From Desulfovibrio sp. ZJ369 (GTDB taxonomy: Bacteria > Desulfobacterota > Desulfovibrionia > Desulfovibrionales > Desulfovibrionaceae), in contig NZ_JAAKEI010000005.1 in the NCBI RefSeq assembly GCF_011039085.1, positions 1-64,000 on the forward strand: a stretch of DNA of 64,000 bases. The letters run 5' to 3'. A model generated the notes under the pieces. It was not told the origin of the DNA and searched no databases. It worked only from the letters and a program-made list of their open reading frames with translations. Position numbers and translations under genes: made by a program. Within the stretch, counting starts at the first letter, position 1. Each line of letters opens with the position of its first letter. Positions 35,338-43,918 of this stretch are shown here, in pieces.

Positions 35338-35979
35338 ATGGCCTGCTATTTTCAGTACGGCGAAAAAGAAATCGCCCATCTCACGGCGCGGGACAAACGT
35401 CTGGCAGCCGTCATCAAGGATTTGGGCCCGGTGCGGCGCGAAGTGATGCCGGATCTTTTTGAAGCCCTGATCCACGCCATTGTGGGCCAGCAGATCGCCA
35501 CCAGGGCCCAGCAGACCATCTGGGCGAGGATGCGCGCCGGGCTCGGCGCAATAACGCCGCAGGCGATCCATGCGGCACGGGAGGCGGATTTGCAGGCTTT
35601 CGGCCTCTCCTTCCGCAAAGTGGCGTATATGAAGGCGGCGGCCGCCAGGGCGCTGAGCGGCGAGCTGGATATGGAAGCTTTGCGGGCCCTGCCCGACGAC
35701 GCGCTTTGCGCTGAGCTCTCCCGGCTGCCCGGCGTGGGCGTCTGGACCGCGGAGATGCTGATGACCTTTTCCCTGCAACGGCCCAATGTCATAAGTTATG
35801 GGGATCTGGCCATCCGGCGCGGCCTGCGCATGCTCTACCGCCACCGCGTCATAGATCGCGCGCGCTTTGAGAAGTACCGGCGGCGCTATGCCCCCTATGC
35901 CACGGTGGCCAGCCTGTACCTCTGGGCCGTGGCCGGCGGGGCCGTGGCCGGGCTGAGCGATCCGGCGTCAGGCAAATAA
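35338..35979 (+). CDS. DNA-3-methyladenine glycosylase II (AlkA-like, HhH-GPD)
   Basis: 213 aa. Excises alkylated bases in base excision repair. The helix-hairpin-helix LPGVGVWTAEMLM and downstream catalytic-Asp segment YGDLAIRRGLRML are visible, preceded by IHAIVGQQIATRAQQTIW. It lacks the N-terminal AlkA domain, as do the short bacterial and archaeal homologues, and has no Fe-S cysteine cluster, so it is not a Nth or MutY type. It is the last gene of a plus-strand run and converges on the TSUP gene. Confidence 0.9.
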   Translation: MACYFQYGEKEIAHLTARDKRLAAVIKDLGPVRREVMPDLFEALIHAIVGQQIATRAQQTIWARMRAGLGAITPQAIHAAREADLQAFGLSFRKVAYMKAAAARALSGELDMEALRALPDDALCAELSRLPGVGVWTAEMLMTFSLQRPNVISYGDLAIRRGLRMLYRHRVIDRARFEKYRRRYAPYATVASLYLWAVAGGAVAGLSDPASGK

Positions 35980-36003
35980 CCCCGGCCGCCGACGCAAAAC
36001 GCG

Positions 36004-36786
36004 CTAACGGGCCGGGGCCAGAAAGTATTCCCAGAACAGGGTGAGCAGCAGGAGAGTCAGGGAGACGCTCAGGAAACGGCGCACGGCTTTGGCGCCTACC
36101 CGGATGGCCGTGCGGCTGCCGAGCCAGTTGCCGGTCACCGAGCCCACGCTCATGGCCAGGGCCAGGGGCCAGATCACCTTGCCGTGCCAGATGAAGGCCG
36201 CCGCCGCGCCGAGGTTGGAAGCCAGGTTCAGCACTTTGGCGGTGGCCGAGGCCTCAATCAGCCCCACGCGCAGAATCCAGTGAAAGGCCAGAATCAGAAA
36301 GCTGCCCGTGCCCGGCCCGAAAAAACCGTCATACGCGCCGATCAGCAGGCAGACCAGGGGCACAAGGCTCCAAAAGAGCGGCCCTTGCAGGGGGCGGGGC
36401 GACTGCCCGCGCTGTTTTTTGGGCAGCAGGGTGGCGCACATGCCCACGGGCAAGAGGCCCACCAGAATTTTGCCCAGAATTTCGCTGCTCACATAGAGCG
36501 TCAGGATTGAGCCCGCGTAGGCCCCCAGCAGGGCAAAGGGCAGACCGGCCAGAGCCGGCCGCCAGAGCACCAGATGGCTGCGGGCGAAGTTGCCCAGCGC
36601 CGCGCCGGTGCCCAGGCTGGAGCTGAGCTTATTGGTGCCCAGGGCCAGATGCGGCGGCACGCCTGCAAGCAGCAGGGCGGGCATGGTGATCAGCCCGCCG
36701 CCGCCGGCCACGGCGTCGATAAAGCCGCCTGTGAGGGCCGCTCCGGCACAGAGCAGCAGCGTGCCCAGACTGAGCTCAAAAAGCAT
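36004..36786 (-). CDS. TSUP-family membrane transporter (TauE/SafE-like)
   Basis: 260 aa, with about eight membrane segments in two similar halves and the Gly-rich GGFIDAVAGGGGLITMPALL opening typical of YfcA/TauE/SafE proteins. They export sulfite, sulfoacetate or other sulfur-containing anions; the substrate is not predictable here. It starts 10 bases after the DUF486 gene stop, with TAAGG as ribosome binding site. Confidence 0.9.
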   Translation of the reverse strand: MLFELSLGTLLLCAGAALTGGFIDAVAGGGGLITMPALLLAGVPPHLALGTNKLSSSLGTGAALGNFARSHLVLWRPALAGLPFALLGAYAGSILTLYVSSEILGKILVGLLPVGMCATLLPKKQRGQSPRPLQGPLFWSLVPLVCLLIGAYDGFFGPGTGSFLILAFHWILRVGLIEASATAKVLNLASNLGAAAAFIWHGKVIWPLALAMSVGSVTGNWLGSRTAIRVGAKAVRRFLSVSLTLLLLTLFWEYFLAPAR

Positions 36787-36796
36787 GGCGCGCGCC

Positions 36797-37144
36797 TTAC
36801 CACTCTTTGAAGATCACCCAGGCTGCCAGCACGATCAGCGCAAAGCCCAGGATATAATTCCAGCGCAGCGGCTCGTGCAGCCAGAGCACGGAAAACAGCA
36901 TGAAAACGCTGAGGGAAATGACCTCCTGAATGGTTTTCAACTGCGCCACGGAAAAATAGCCGTAGCCCATGCGGTTGGCCGGCACCTGGAGCAGATACTC
37001 AAAAAAGGCGATGCCCCAGCTTGTGACGATGACCAGCGGCAGGGCCAGGCCCTTGTAGCGCAGGTGCCCGTACCAGGCAAACGTCATGAAGATATTGGCC
37101 AGCGTGAGCATGCCCACGGCAAGCACGGGAACGGGGATATGCAT
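36797..37144 (-). CDS. DUF486 family small membrane protein
   Basis: 115 aa with four membrane segments, similar to a half-size drug/metabolite transporter unit. The motif NIFMTFAWYGHLRYK near the N-terminus and VPANRMGYG in the middle are family hallmarks. Function unknown. The ATG at 37144 is chosen for the family length; the ribosome binding site (AGAAAGAG) is weak and close. The tRNA-Thr terminator ends 28 bases upstream, so expression must start from a promoter inside that short space or by readthrough. Confidence 0.85.
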   Translation of the reverse strand: MHIPVPVLAVGMLTLANIFMTFAWYGHLRYKGLALPLVIVTSWGIAFFEYLLQVPANRMGYGYFSVAQLKTIQEVISLSVFMLFSVLWLHEPLRWNYILGFALIVLAAWVIFKEW

Positions 37145-37171
37145 CTCTTTCTCGCTTTGCCCGCGTGCGCG

Positions 37172-37200
37172 AAAAAAAACGCCTATGCGGGCATAGGCGT
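37172..37200 (-). terminator. Intrinsic terminator of tRNA-Thr
   Basis: 10-bp stem ACGCCTATGC/GCATAGGCGT followed on the minus strand by eight T residues. It lies 11 bases after the CCA end of the tRNA. Confidence 0.95.
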
Positions 37201-37210
37201 GGAATTTTTC

Positions 37211-37286
37211 TGGAGCCCTTGTCCGGGATTGAACCGGAGACCTCATCCTTACCAAGGATGCACTCTACCGACTGAGCTACAAGGGC
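37211..37286 (-). tRNA. tRNA-Thr (anticodon GGT)
   Basis: 76 nt including an encoded CCA. The acceptor stem GCCCTTG/CAAGGGC pairs fully. D-arm AGCTCAGTCGGTAGAG, anticodon stem CATCC/GGATG with loop TTGGTAA (anticodon GGT, reading ACC/ACU), and T-arm CCGGTTCAATCCCGG with the TTC consensus are all present. Confidence 0.97.
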
Positions 37287-37306
37287 GCGCAGGTAACGCA
37301 GACGCG

Positions 37307-37335
37307 CTTTTATCCTATCGGCCCGTGGACGTCAA
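37307..37335 (-). promoter_or_regulatory. Promoter of tRNA-Thr
   Basis: TTGACG (37335-37330), a 17-base spacer and TAAAAG (37312-37307) on the minus strand, 20 bases before the tRNA 5' end. Confidence 0.65.
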
Positions 37336-37491
37336 GCGGCGTTGCCGGTTTTTTTTGCGAGCGGGACCGGAGCCGGAAAAAGACGCGGGGCAGAATCCGG
37401 TTTTTTGTCGGCGCGGCGAGCGCAAGCAGGCGTGAGGCTGTTGACCGGCCTGACCGGGCCGGGCATGCTGACGGTCGGGCCTAGAAGAGGA

Positions 37492-38109
37492 TCAACGCAC
37501 GGCAAACAAACGGGACAAGGCCCGGAACAAAGCGCGGGAAGCGTGCGGGGCAAGATGCCCGGCCTGCTCGCGGCGCGCTTCCAGCGCCAGGCGGCGCAGT
37601 TCTTCGGGCGTGGGGATTGCGTCCGCCTTGGCCGTTGCGCGCTCTCCGCCGCGCGCCTCTTCCTGCGCCTGCCCGCGCGTTTCAACGCGCGTCAGGGCTG
37701 CCAGCAACTGGTCCAGCTCCGTATCCGGGGCGGTCAGCAGCCGGTCGCGCCATTGCTCGATTTGGTGAAAACGGGCCGTGGCGGCAGCCGGGATTTGCGC
37801 GCGGGCTGCCAGGGCAGCGCGCAGGGCTTCGGCGTCCGTCTCGCGCATCAAGCGGCCGATGTACTGCATTTGGCGGCGGCGTCCTTCGCGATCGCCAATG
37901 CCCGCATAGAGCGCCAAAGCCTCGCTGAGCTCCGCCGGCAGCTCAAGTTGCCTGCGCGCGGCCGGGGAGAGGCGGGTCAGCTCTTCGCCCAGCTCCTGCA
38001 AGGCCAGGCTGCGGCGTTTGTTGGCCGAGCGGCTGGGCGGCCGGTTCTCCTGCCGCTCAGTGCCGTTTTCGTCCCCGGCGCGCCACTGATAGCTTTTTTT
38101 ACGCGGCAT
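37492..38109 (-). CDS. darP: DarP/YjgA (DUF615) ribosome-associated protein
   Basis: 205 aa. DUF615 features: a charged N-terminus with KRRSLALQELGEELTRLS, then LPAELSEALALYAGI, RRRQMQYIGRLMRE and a late W-RDRLL segment. The E. coli homologue helps late assembly of the 50S subunit. The C-terminal 40 residues are Arg/Ala-rich and extend past the usual end. The start at 38109 (MPRKKSYQW) has a modest GGACA ribosome binding site. Confidence 0.85.
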   Translation of the reverse strand: MPRKKSYQWRAGDENGTERQENRPPSRSANKRRSLALQELGEELTRLSPAARRQLELPAELSEALALYAGIGDREGRRRQMQYIGRLMRETDAEALRAALAARAQIPAAATARFHQIEQWRDRLLTAPDTELDQLLAALTRVETRGQAQEEARGGERATAKADAIPTPEELRRLALEARREQAGHLAPHASRALFRALSRLFAVR

Positions 38110-38274
38110 CTCTGGTGTCCGATTGCAAACAGTTCATGTCGTGCTTTTCTTGAAATTTTTGCAGGATCATTCGCGAAAGAACATGGTCTTTCGTTCACAC
38201 ACGGCGACTGCGCCGCCGCAAAACCCTGCGGGTTTTGTAGCGTCAGCTTTTGCACGTTGACGCTAACCCCTTGC

Positions 38275-39144
38275 TTACAGATAAATGCCCAGAAGCACGC
38301 CCACCAGCACCACCGGAGAGATGATCCCGTTGAGCGTGAAAAAGGCCGTGTTCACATAGCGCAGATCCTGCGGCCGCATCAGCCGGTGCTCCAGGAGCAG
38401 AAGCAGGGAAATGCCCAGCCACAGCGCGTACCACGGCCAGGAAAGCCCGGCCGCAAAGCCTGTGAGCAGAAGAAAGATGGAGGTCATCGCATGTGAAAAG
38501 GCGGCCAGGGCCAGGGAGGTTTCCGGGCCGTACACCGAAGGCGCGGAATACAGGCCGAAGGCCAGGTCAAAGTCCAGATCCTGAAAGGCGTAGTAAATGT
38601 CGAAGGCCGCCACCCAGAAGGTTACGGCCAGGAACAGCAGAACGGGCGTCAGGGGCATGCTCGCCGGGTTCACGCTGATCCAGCCCGCCAGGGGCGCCAG
38701 GCCCAGCGTGGCCCCAAGCCAGAAATGGCAGAGCGCCGTAAAGCGTTTGAGCAGGCTGTAGGCGGCCGCGAAGACCAGGGCCGGAATGGAAAGCCAGAGG
38801 CAAAGGCTGTTCAGACAGGCGCAGGCCGCAGCGAAAATCAGGGCCATGAGCCCGCAGAAGGCCCAGGTCTGCCCCTTGCTGATGGCGCCGGTGACCAGAG
38901 GGCGGTTTTGCGTGCGTGGATTGTCGCGGTCAAAGGGCAGATCCGCCAGACGATTGAAGGCCATGGCAAAAGAGCGCGCCGCGATCATGCCGATGGTCAG
39001 AAAGATCAGGCTGCGCGCCGACGGCAGCCCGCCCGCGGCCAGAAAGGCCCCTGCCCAGGCGTAGGGCAGGGCGAAAACGGAATGCTCGATCTTGATCATC
39101 CGGCAAATATCGGCAAATTGGCCCAAAGGCGTGCTGAACGACAT
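38275..39144 (-). CDS. UbiA-family polyprenyltransferase (MqnP-like)
   Basis: 289 aa with eight to nine membrane segments. The first Asp-rich motif is NRLADLPFDRDNPRTQNRPL and the second lies in the YYAFQDLDFD segment. Both bind Mg-polyprenyl diphosphate. Desulfovibrio makes menaquinone by the futalosine route, so this is more likely the MqnP prenyltransferase than ubiquinone UbiA (inference). The ATG at 39144 follows GGAGAAGG; a GTG at 39156 is an alternative. No ubiX or ubiD/mqnL is adjacent. Confidence 0.88.
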   Translation of the reverse strand: MSFSTPLGQFADICRMIKIEHSVFALPYAWAGAFLAAGGLPSARSLIFLTIGMIAARSFAMAFNRLADLPFDRDNPRTQNRPLVTGAISKGQTWAFCGLMALIFAAACACLNSLCLWLSIPALVFAAAYSLLKRFTALCHFWLGATLGLAPLAGWISVNPASMPLTPVLLFLAVTFWVAAFDIYYAFQDLDFDLAFGLYSAPSVYGPETSLALAAFSHAMTSIFLLLTGFAAGLSWPWYALWLGISLLLLLEHRLMRPQDLRYVNTAFFTLNGIISPVVLVGVLLGIYL

Positions 39145-39204
39145 AACCTTCTCCACAACGTAAAGGTTCAGGAGGAAAATCCCGGCGCCCGGGATCTTTT
39201 TCGC

Positions 39205-40041
39205 CTAGCCGCCGCAGTCCGCGGGATCATTGTGCAGCTTGTCCAGAGCGTGCGGCAGCGCGGGCAGCACGGCGGCCAGATTCTCCAGCACGGCCTTGCG
39301 GCTGCCCGGCAGATTGATCACCAGGCTTTGGCCGAGCACTCCGGCCACGGCGCGGGAGATGGCTGCCCGCGGCGTCCTGGCCAGGCTCGCGGCCAGCATG
39401 GCCTGGCTGAAGCCGGGAAGGGGCAGATCCAGCAGCGCGGCAGTGACTTGCGGCGCAATGTCGCGCGGGGAAAGGCCCGTGCCGCCGGTGGTGCAAATCA
39501 GATCGTATTCCTGACCCAGGGCCAGATCCGTCAGCAGGGCGCGTAACGGACCGGGCTCGTCGGGCAGCAGAAAGCCCTGACTGTGGCAAAGCGGCAGGCT
39601 TGCGCCCACCAGTTCCGCAATGGCCGGACCGCTCAAATCCTCGCGCAACCCTTGCGAACCCTTGTCTGACAGGGTGATCCAGGCCAGACTGCGGCCCTGT
39701 TTGCGCACTTCCAGGCTGATCAGGCTGCCGGGCGTATCCGGCGTTGCGGCAGCACCCGGAAAATCCGCGAGATCCGTCAGGGCCGTGAGCAGGGCGCAGC
39801 ACAGGGCGTGCGGATCGGCTTGCCCGGCCGAGGTGGGCAGCCACATCCGGCCCGTGACCTTGAGCAGCGCGACGCCGTCCGCAGTGTGCAGGCTCGCGCC
39901 CACAGGCAGCGGGGGCAGGGCCTGCGACGGCCGGTCCATACTCCGATGGGCGGGCCAAAGCGGCGGATACGGCGCAGTGCCGGGGATCAGAGGCAGCAAT
40001 TGCCCGGCGGCGCAGGCATGCAGGCGCAGGCTGAGACGCAT
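39205..40041 (-). CDS. MogA/MoaB-type molybdopterin adenylyltransferase with N-terminal extension
   Basis: 278 aa. Residues about 118-270 form the MogA fold (ITLSDKGSQGLREDLSGPAI, CTTGGTGLSPRDIAPQVT at 184-200, LVINLPGSRKAVLENL), which adenylates molybdopterin before molybdate insertion. The first 110 residues are a separate, unrecognised region (AGQLLPLIPGTAPYPPLWP, TADGVALLKVTGRMWLP). The ATG at 40041 has GGAG seven bases upstream. Upstream 40042-40334 holds no gene; the E-type half motif is at 40216. Confidence 0.88.
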   Translation of the reverse strand: MRLSLRLHACAAGQLLPLIPGTAPYPPLWPAHRSMDRPSQALPPLPVGASLHTADGVALLKVTGRMWLPTSAGQADPHALCCALLTALTDLADFPGAAATPDTPGSLISLEVRKQGRSLAWITLSDKGSQGLREDLSGPAIAELVGASLPLCHSQGFLLPDEPGPLRALLTDLALGQEYDLICTTGGTGLSPRDIAPQVTAALLDLPLPGFSQAMLAASLARTPRAAISRAVAGVLGQSLVINLPGSRKAVLENLAAVLPALPHALDKLHNDPADCGG

Positions 40042-40334
40042 GGTGAACTCCGAAGAAGATCCATCGCCGGGCCAGAGCCTGACGCAACGGCGAAACTGCC
40101 GCAAGGGAACCAAAGCGAGGGCTGCGCCCCATGTGCGTGAGGCGGCATGGGGGGAGCCTAATGAGATATTGTAGCCGCAAGCGCAATGGGTTACAAGTCC
40201 GTAGCGCCTATGCCCCAGGGCTGACGCATCTAAATTTGTCATGATTTGCCAACGCCGAAGCAAACCGGCCTTCCAGGGCTGAATGCGCTTGCGCGCCCTG
40301 CGCCCGGCCCCCGAATATTTCAAGGAGTATGAGC

Positions 40335-40835
40335 ATGCCCAGCCGCAGCCAGGATCAGACCCAAAACCTGCGCGTCCTTGGCACAGGCCGCATGGACGCC
40401 CCCAAAGACGGCCCCAGCGTGGCCCTGCTGGAAGCTTTTCCCAACTGCTACCCGCAGCGCCCTTATGTGATCAGCATAACCTTTCCTGAGTTCACTTCCC
40501 TTTGCCCTGTGACCGGCCAGCCGGACAGCGGGGTGATCAGCGTGGAATACATCCCGGACGAACTCTGCGTGGAATCCAAAAGCTTCAAGTTGTATATGTT
40601 TGCTTTTCGCAACCATCAATCTTTTATGGAAACCATTACCAATACAGTCCTGGAGGATTGCACCGCGCTGCTTGCGCCCTGCTGGTGCCGGGTCAAGGGG
40701 TTGTTCGCGCCGCGCGGGGGCACGCGCATCCATGTTTTTGCCGAAACGTTCAAGGAGTTGCCCGCGGAACGGAGCGCGCGCGTGCAAGAGGCTGTGCGGG
40801 CCTGGAAGACGGAATGTGATCCGCACCGGCCTTAG
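40335..40835 (+). CDS. queF: NADPH-dependent 7-cyano-7-deazaguanine reductase QueF
   Basis: 166 aa, the short (YkvM-type) unimodular QueF. Reduces preQ0 to preQ1 in queuosine synthesis. The catalytic Cys lies in FTSLCPVTGQPD with the nearby Asp, followed by the QueF motif around ESKSFKLY. The ATG at 40335 is preferred to 40329, because AAGGAG ends seven bases before it. The other queuosine genes are not in the window. Its TAG stop forms the edge of repeat A6. Confidence 0.93.
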   Translation: MPSRSQDQTQNLRVLGTGRMDAPKDGPSVALLEAFPNCYPQRPYVISITFPEFTSLCPVTGQPDSGVISVEYIPDELCVESKSFKLYMFAFRNHQSFMETITNTVLEDCTALLAPCWCRVKGLFAPRGGTRIHVFAETFKELPAERSARVQEAVRAWKTECDPHRP

Positions 40836-40868
40836 GGTATTTTGCTAATGAAATGAGCTAAACGCTCT
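40833..40868. repeat. A-type palindrome in inverted orientation (A6)
   Basis: TAGGGTATTTTGCTAATG, then AAATGAGCTAAACGCTCT. The first three bases are the queF stop codon. Confidence 0.75.
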
Positions 40869-40996
40869 GACATGCCGCCTGCGGCCCTTGTTTGGAAAGG
40901 CGCATGGCTCTATCCTGTAAACTGCCTCTGAGCTTCGGCTGACCTGAGGGCCTGCCGGGCGCGGGAAAATCGGCAACAAGGACGTGGCGCACGGAC

Positions 40997-42838
40997 ATGC
41001 CGGACCATGAGGACAAGCACGGCGCGCTCTCTCCCGGCCGGGAGCGGGTGCTGCGCGCAGCCGCGTTGATCGGGGGCTTTACTCTCTTGTCGCGCCTGCT
41101 GGGCCTGGCCCGTGACATGAGCATGGCCTGGCTTCTGGGCGGCGGCGCGGCGGCGGACGCCCTGGTGGCGGCCATGCGCCTGCCGCATGTGTTGCGTCGC
41201 CTTTTGGGCGAGGGCTCTTTGTCCATGACCCTCACCGCCGGGCTGGTGCGGCACTCCCGGCACAAGAACTGCTCCGCGGGACGGGATCTTGAGGCCAGCC
41301 CCGTGGCGGCCGGGGATCAGGAGCGGCGGCAACGCCAGGCTCTGGCCGGGCTGGCCGCGGCCCTGGCTCCGCGCCTGGCGGGCGCGCTGGCGCTGCTGAC
41401 AGTGATCGGGCTTGTGGCCGCGCCCTGGCTGATGGCCGTTCTGGCCCCGGGCTTTTCCGTGCCGGAAGCGGCGCGAGCGGTGGATTTGCTGCGTATCTGC
41501 CTGCCGTATCTGCTGGCCGCGGGCATGGCCGCTCTGGGCATGGCTTTGCTGCACAGCATGGAGGTTTTCTGGCTGCCCGCGCTTTCACCGGCGCTCTTCA
41601 ACCTGACCATGCTGCTTTTCGCCGCAGCGGCCGCCCTGGGGATCTGGCCGCCCGCAACGACCCTGGCCCTGGGCATGCTTTGCGGCGGCATGGCGCAATG
41701 GCTGGCGCAATGGCTGGCCTTGCAGCGCCTCTTGCCCGGGTCCGCGGGTCCAGGCCCGGATGATCGCGCAGGCGCGCCCGACGCGGAGCCGCAATCTTTG
41801 CCCGCCGCCCCGCATCCGGCTACAAAAGCTGCCGCGCCGGATTGCGGGCGCATGGCCTGGCGCTGTCTGGCGCGCCTGCCCGCGGGCCTGCTGGGGGCCG
41901 CCGCGCCCCAACTGGCCATGCTGGCGGCCATGAGCCTGGCTTCGGGCCTTGGGCGGGGGCAGGTGGCGGCCCTGTATTACGCCGAGCGTCTGCTGGAACT
42001 GCCGCTCGGTCTGGTGGGCGTCTGCCTCGGCATGGCCAGCCTGCCTGCCCTGAGCCGCTCTGCGGAGGAAAAAAATTTCGCGGATTTTGCCGGGCATCTC
42101 GGTCTGGCCCTGCGCTATACGTTGCTCTTCAGCCTGCCCGCGGCCGCGGGTCTCTGGGCCGTGGGCCCGGCGCTGGTGGACGCCCTTTTGCGGCACGGGG
42201 CTTTTAACGCCCAGGCCGCGCGCGAGACCGGCCTGGCTCTCTGGGCCTATTTGCCGGGCCTGCCCGCCTTCGCGCTCAACCGGAGCTTGCTGTCGGCCTG
42301 CAATGCTCTGGGCAGGATACATCGCACGGCCGCCAGCGCGGCCTGGGCCGTGGCGGCCACACTTGCGGCCGGAGCCGCGCTGATCCATAGTCTCCCTGCG
42401 GCATGGCTCACGCTTGCTCCTGCCCTGGCAGTGAGCATCGGGCTCTGGCTGCAAAGCGGCCTGCTGTGGCGGGATGTGCGGCAAAGCCTGAGGCGGTCGG
42501 GCCAAAATTCGCCGCTTTTGCCCGCGCGCATAGTGACGCAGCAGGCGGCGGCAGCCGCAGCGGCCGGTCTGGCGGCCTGGGCGGTTTTACAGGCAATGGA
42601 AGGTCTGGGCGTCTGGCCGGGGCTGGCAACGGCCATTGCGGCCGGTCTGGCGGCCTGGGCGTCTTGCCTTGCCCTGCTGGGCAATGCGGATCTGGCGATT
42701 CTGGCAGGCCGCCTGCGCGCCGCCCGCTTCGCCGGAAGATCCGATAGAATCGCCGCTGCCGCGTCGCTCTGCGGGCGTCGGCGGCAGAGGTCCCACAGGC
42801 CGTCCGTTTGCGGGAAGGGAGAGCATTCCCATGACTGA
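40997..42838 (+). CDS. murJ: Lipid II flippase MurJ
   Basis: 613 aa, about 14 membrane segments, MOP superfamily. The start (RAAALIGGFTLLSRLLGLARDMSMAWLLG) and the repeated Arg-rich loops match MurJ/MviN, which flips lipid II for peptidoglycan synthesis. Two low-complexity Ala/Pro-rich loops (about 90-120 and 245-285) lengthen it beyond the usual 510 aa. It overlaps the next gene by 8 bases (ATGACTGA). Confidence 0.92.
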   Translation: MPDHEDKHGALSPGRERVLRAAALIGGFTLLSRLLGLARDMSMAWLLGGGAAADALVAAMRLPHVLRRLLGEGSLSMTLTAGLVRHSRHKNCSAGRDLEASPVAAGDQERRQRQALAGLAAALAPRLAGALALLTVIGLVAAPWLMAVLAPGFSVPEAARAVDLLRICLPYLLAAGMAALGMALLHSMEVFWLPALSPALFNLTMLLFAAAAALGIWPPATTLALGMLCGGMAQWLAQWLALQRLLPGSAGPGPDDRAGAPDAEPQSLPAAPHPATKAAAPDCGRMAWRCLARLPAGLLGAAAPQLAMLAAMSLASGLGRGQVAALYYAERLLELPLGLVGVCLGMASLPALSRSAEEKNFADFAGHLGLALRYTLLFSLPAAAGLWAVGPALVDALLRHGAFNAQAARETGLALWAYLPGLPAFALNRSLLSACNALGRIHRTAASAAWAVAATLAAGAALIHSLPAAWLTLAPALAVSIGLWLQSGLLWRDVRQSLRRSGQNSPLLPARIVTQQAAAAAAAGLAAWAVLQAMEGLGVWPGLATAIAAGLAAWASCLALLGNADLAILAGRLRAARFAGRSDRIAAAASLCGRRRQRSHRPSVCGKGEHSHD

Positions 42839-43883
42839 GAAGTGCTGCAAGGTTTTTGCGCGTAAGCAGGATATGCCCCGTATCGCGCATTGTACACGCC
42901 GTTGGCTGGCGCTGGCCGTATGGGCCGGCGGCATGCTGCTTTTTCTGCTCCTCGGTCTCTGGAGTCTGCACAGCAGCCGCCAGGATGTTGAAAACCGGCT
43001 GAGCAGCGAAGCGGGGCGCATGGCCGCGCAACTGGCCGCTCTCCTTTCGCTGCCCGCCTGGGAACTGGACGAGCTCACGGCCCGGACCATTGTCATGGCC
43101 GCCCTGGAAGACGACAGCATCTACGCGGTCAAGGTGCAGACTCAACAGGGCATGCTGGAAGGCCAGCGCCGCAATTACCAGTGGGAACCCGTGCCCTGGG
43201 ACGACGAGATCCCGGAAAACACAGTGCAGGGGATGAATCCGCTCAAAATGGAGGGCAGGAGCGTCGGCTCGGTGGAAGTCTATCTTTCGCCCCGTTTGAG
43301 CGAGGAGGAGCTGGCGCTCGCCGCGCGCCGGGAAGTCTGGCGTTTCGGCCTGGCAGCTCTTTTCCTTACCGGGAGCTTGTGGCTGCTGCTCTGGCAGTGG
43401 GGCGATCTGGCGCGCGTGCGGCGACTGCTCGCCCGCCGCCTTGAGGGTCGGGATACGGACCCCGCGTGCGGCAACGCCGGGAAGCTGACGCTCGGGCTGG
43501 GTACCCCGACCGGAGACGATCCCCCGGCAGCGAGGGCTGCCGAGGCTGCGATCCGCGCTCCCGTGGCGGTCAACCCTTCCCTGGGCAGGAGTTTTCAATG
43601 CAAACACCGCGAAGCCTGGCAGGTGACCGCGGGTTTGTTTCGCCAGACCTTCGCGTCCGCGCCGGCAGTGCTCAGCCGTCTGTACGACGAGGGCGAGACG
43701 GCGGCCCTTTGCCGTCTGGGGCAGATGCTGGAAAAGGCCGCGCCTTGTCTGGGCGCGGTGCGGCTGACCGAGGCTGCCCGCCACATGCAGGCGGCGCTCA
43801 ATGATCCGCAGTGCGAAACCACGGCTCTGGCTGTGGAGGAATGTCTGACCGCCCTGGAAGAGGTGCTGGCGGCCCTGGGTTGA
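42831..43883 (+). CDS. Membrane sensor-like protein with degenerate Hpt-like C-terminus
   Basis: 350 aa, not a recognised family. TM1 about 25-46, an extracytoplasmic sensor-like domain about 47-170 (AAQLAALLSLPAWELDE..., VGSVEVYLSPRL), TM2 about 172-192, a Pro/Ala-rich linker, then a four-helix segment (262-349) laid out like a histidine phosphotransfer domain. Where Hpt domains have His-x-Leu-Lys-Gly, this has GQMLEKAAPCLGA, with no His. There is no HAMP or kinase domain. It is translationally coupled to murJ (8-base overlap) and 35 bases before ftsY. GGGAG precedes the start. Confidence 0.7.
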   Translation: MTEKCCKVFARKQDMPRIAHCTRRWLALAVWAGGMLLFLLLGLWSLHSSRQDVENRLSSEAGRMAAQLAALLSLPAWELDELTARTIVMAALEDDSIYAVKVQTQQGMLEGQRRNYQWEPVPWDDEIPENTVQGMNPLKMEGRSVGSVEVYLSPRLSEEELALAARREVWRFGLAALFLTGSLWLLLWQWGDLARVRRLLARRLEGRDTDPACGNAGKLTLGLGTPTGDDPPAARAAEAAIRAPVAVNPSLGRSFQCKHREAWQVTAGLFRQTFASAPAVLSRLYDEGETAALCRLGQMLEKAAPCLGAVRLTEAARHMQAALNDPQCETTALAVEECLTALEEVLAALG

Positions 43884-43918
43884 GCCGCGGCCTGCGGCCA
43901 CAAGAACAAGGAGCAGCT

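Noticed and set aside
37332-37685. 117-codon ORF overlapping the darP end
   Set aside because: Pro/Arg-rich shadow in another frame of darP and its 3' flank, no homology recognised.
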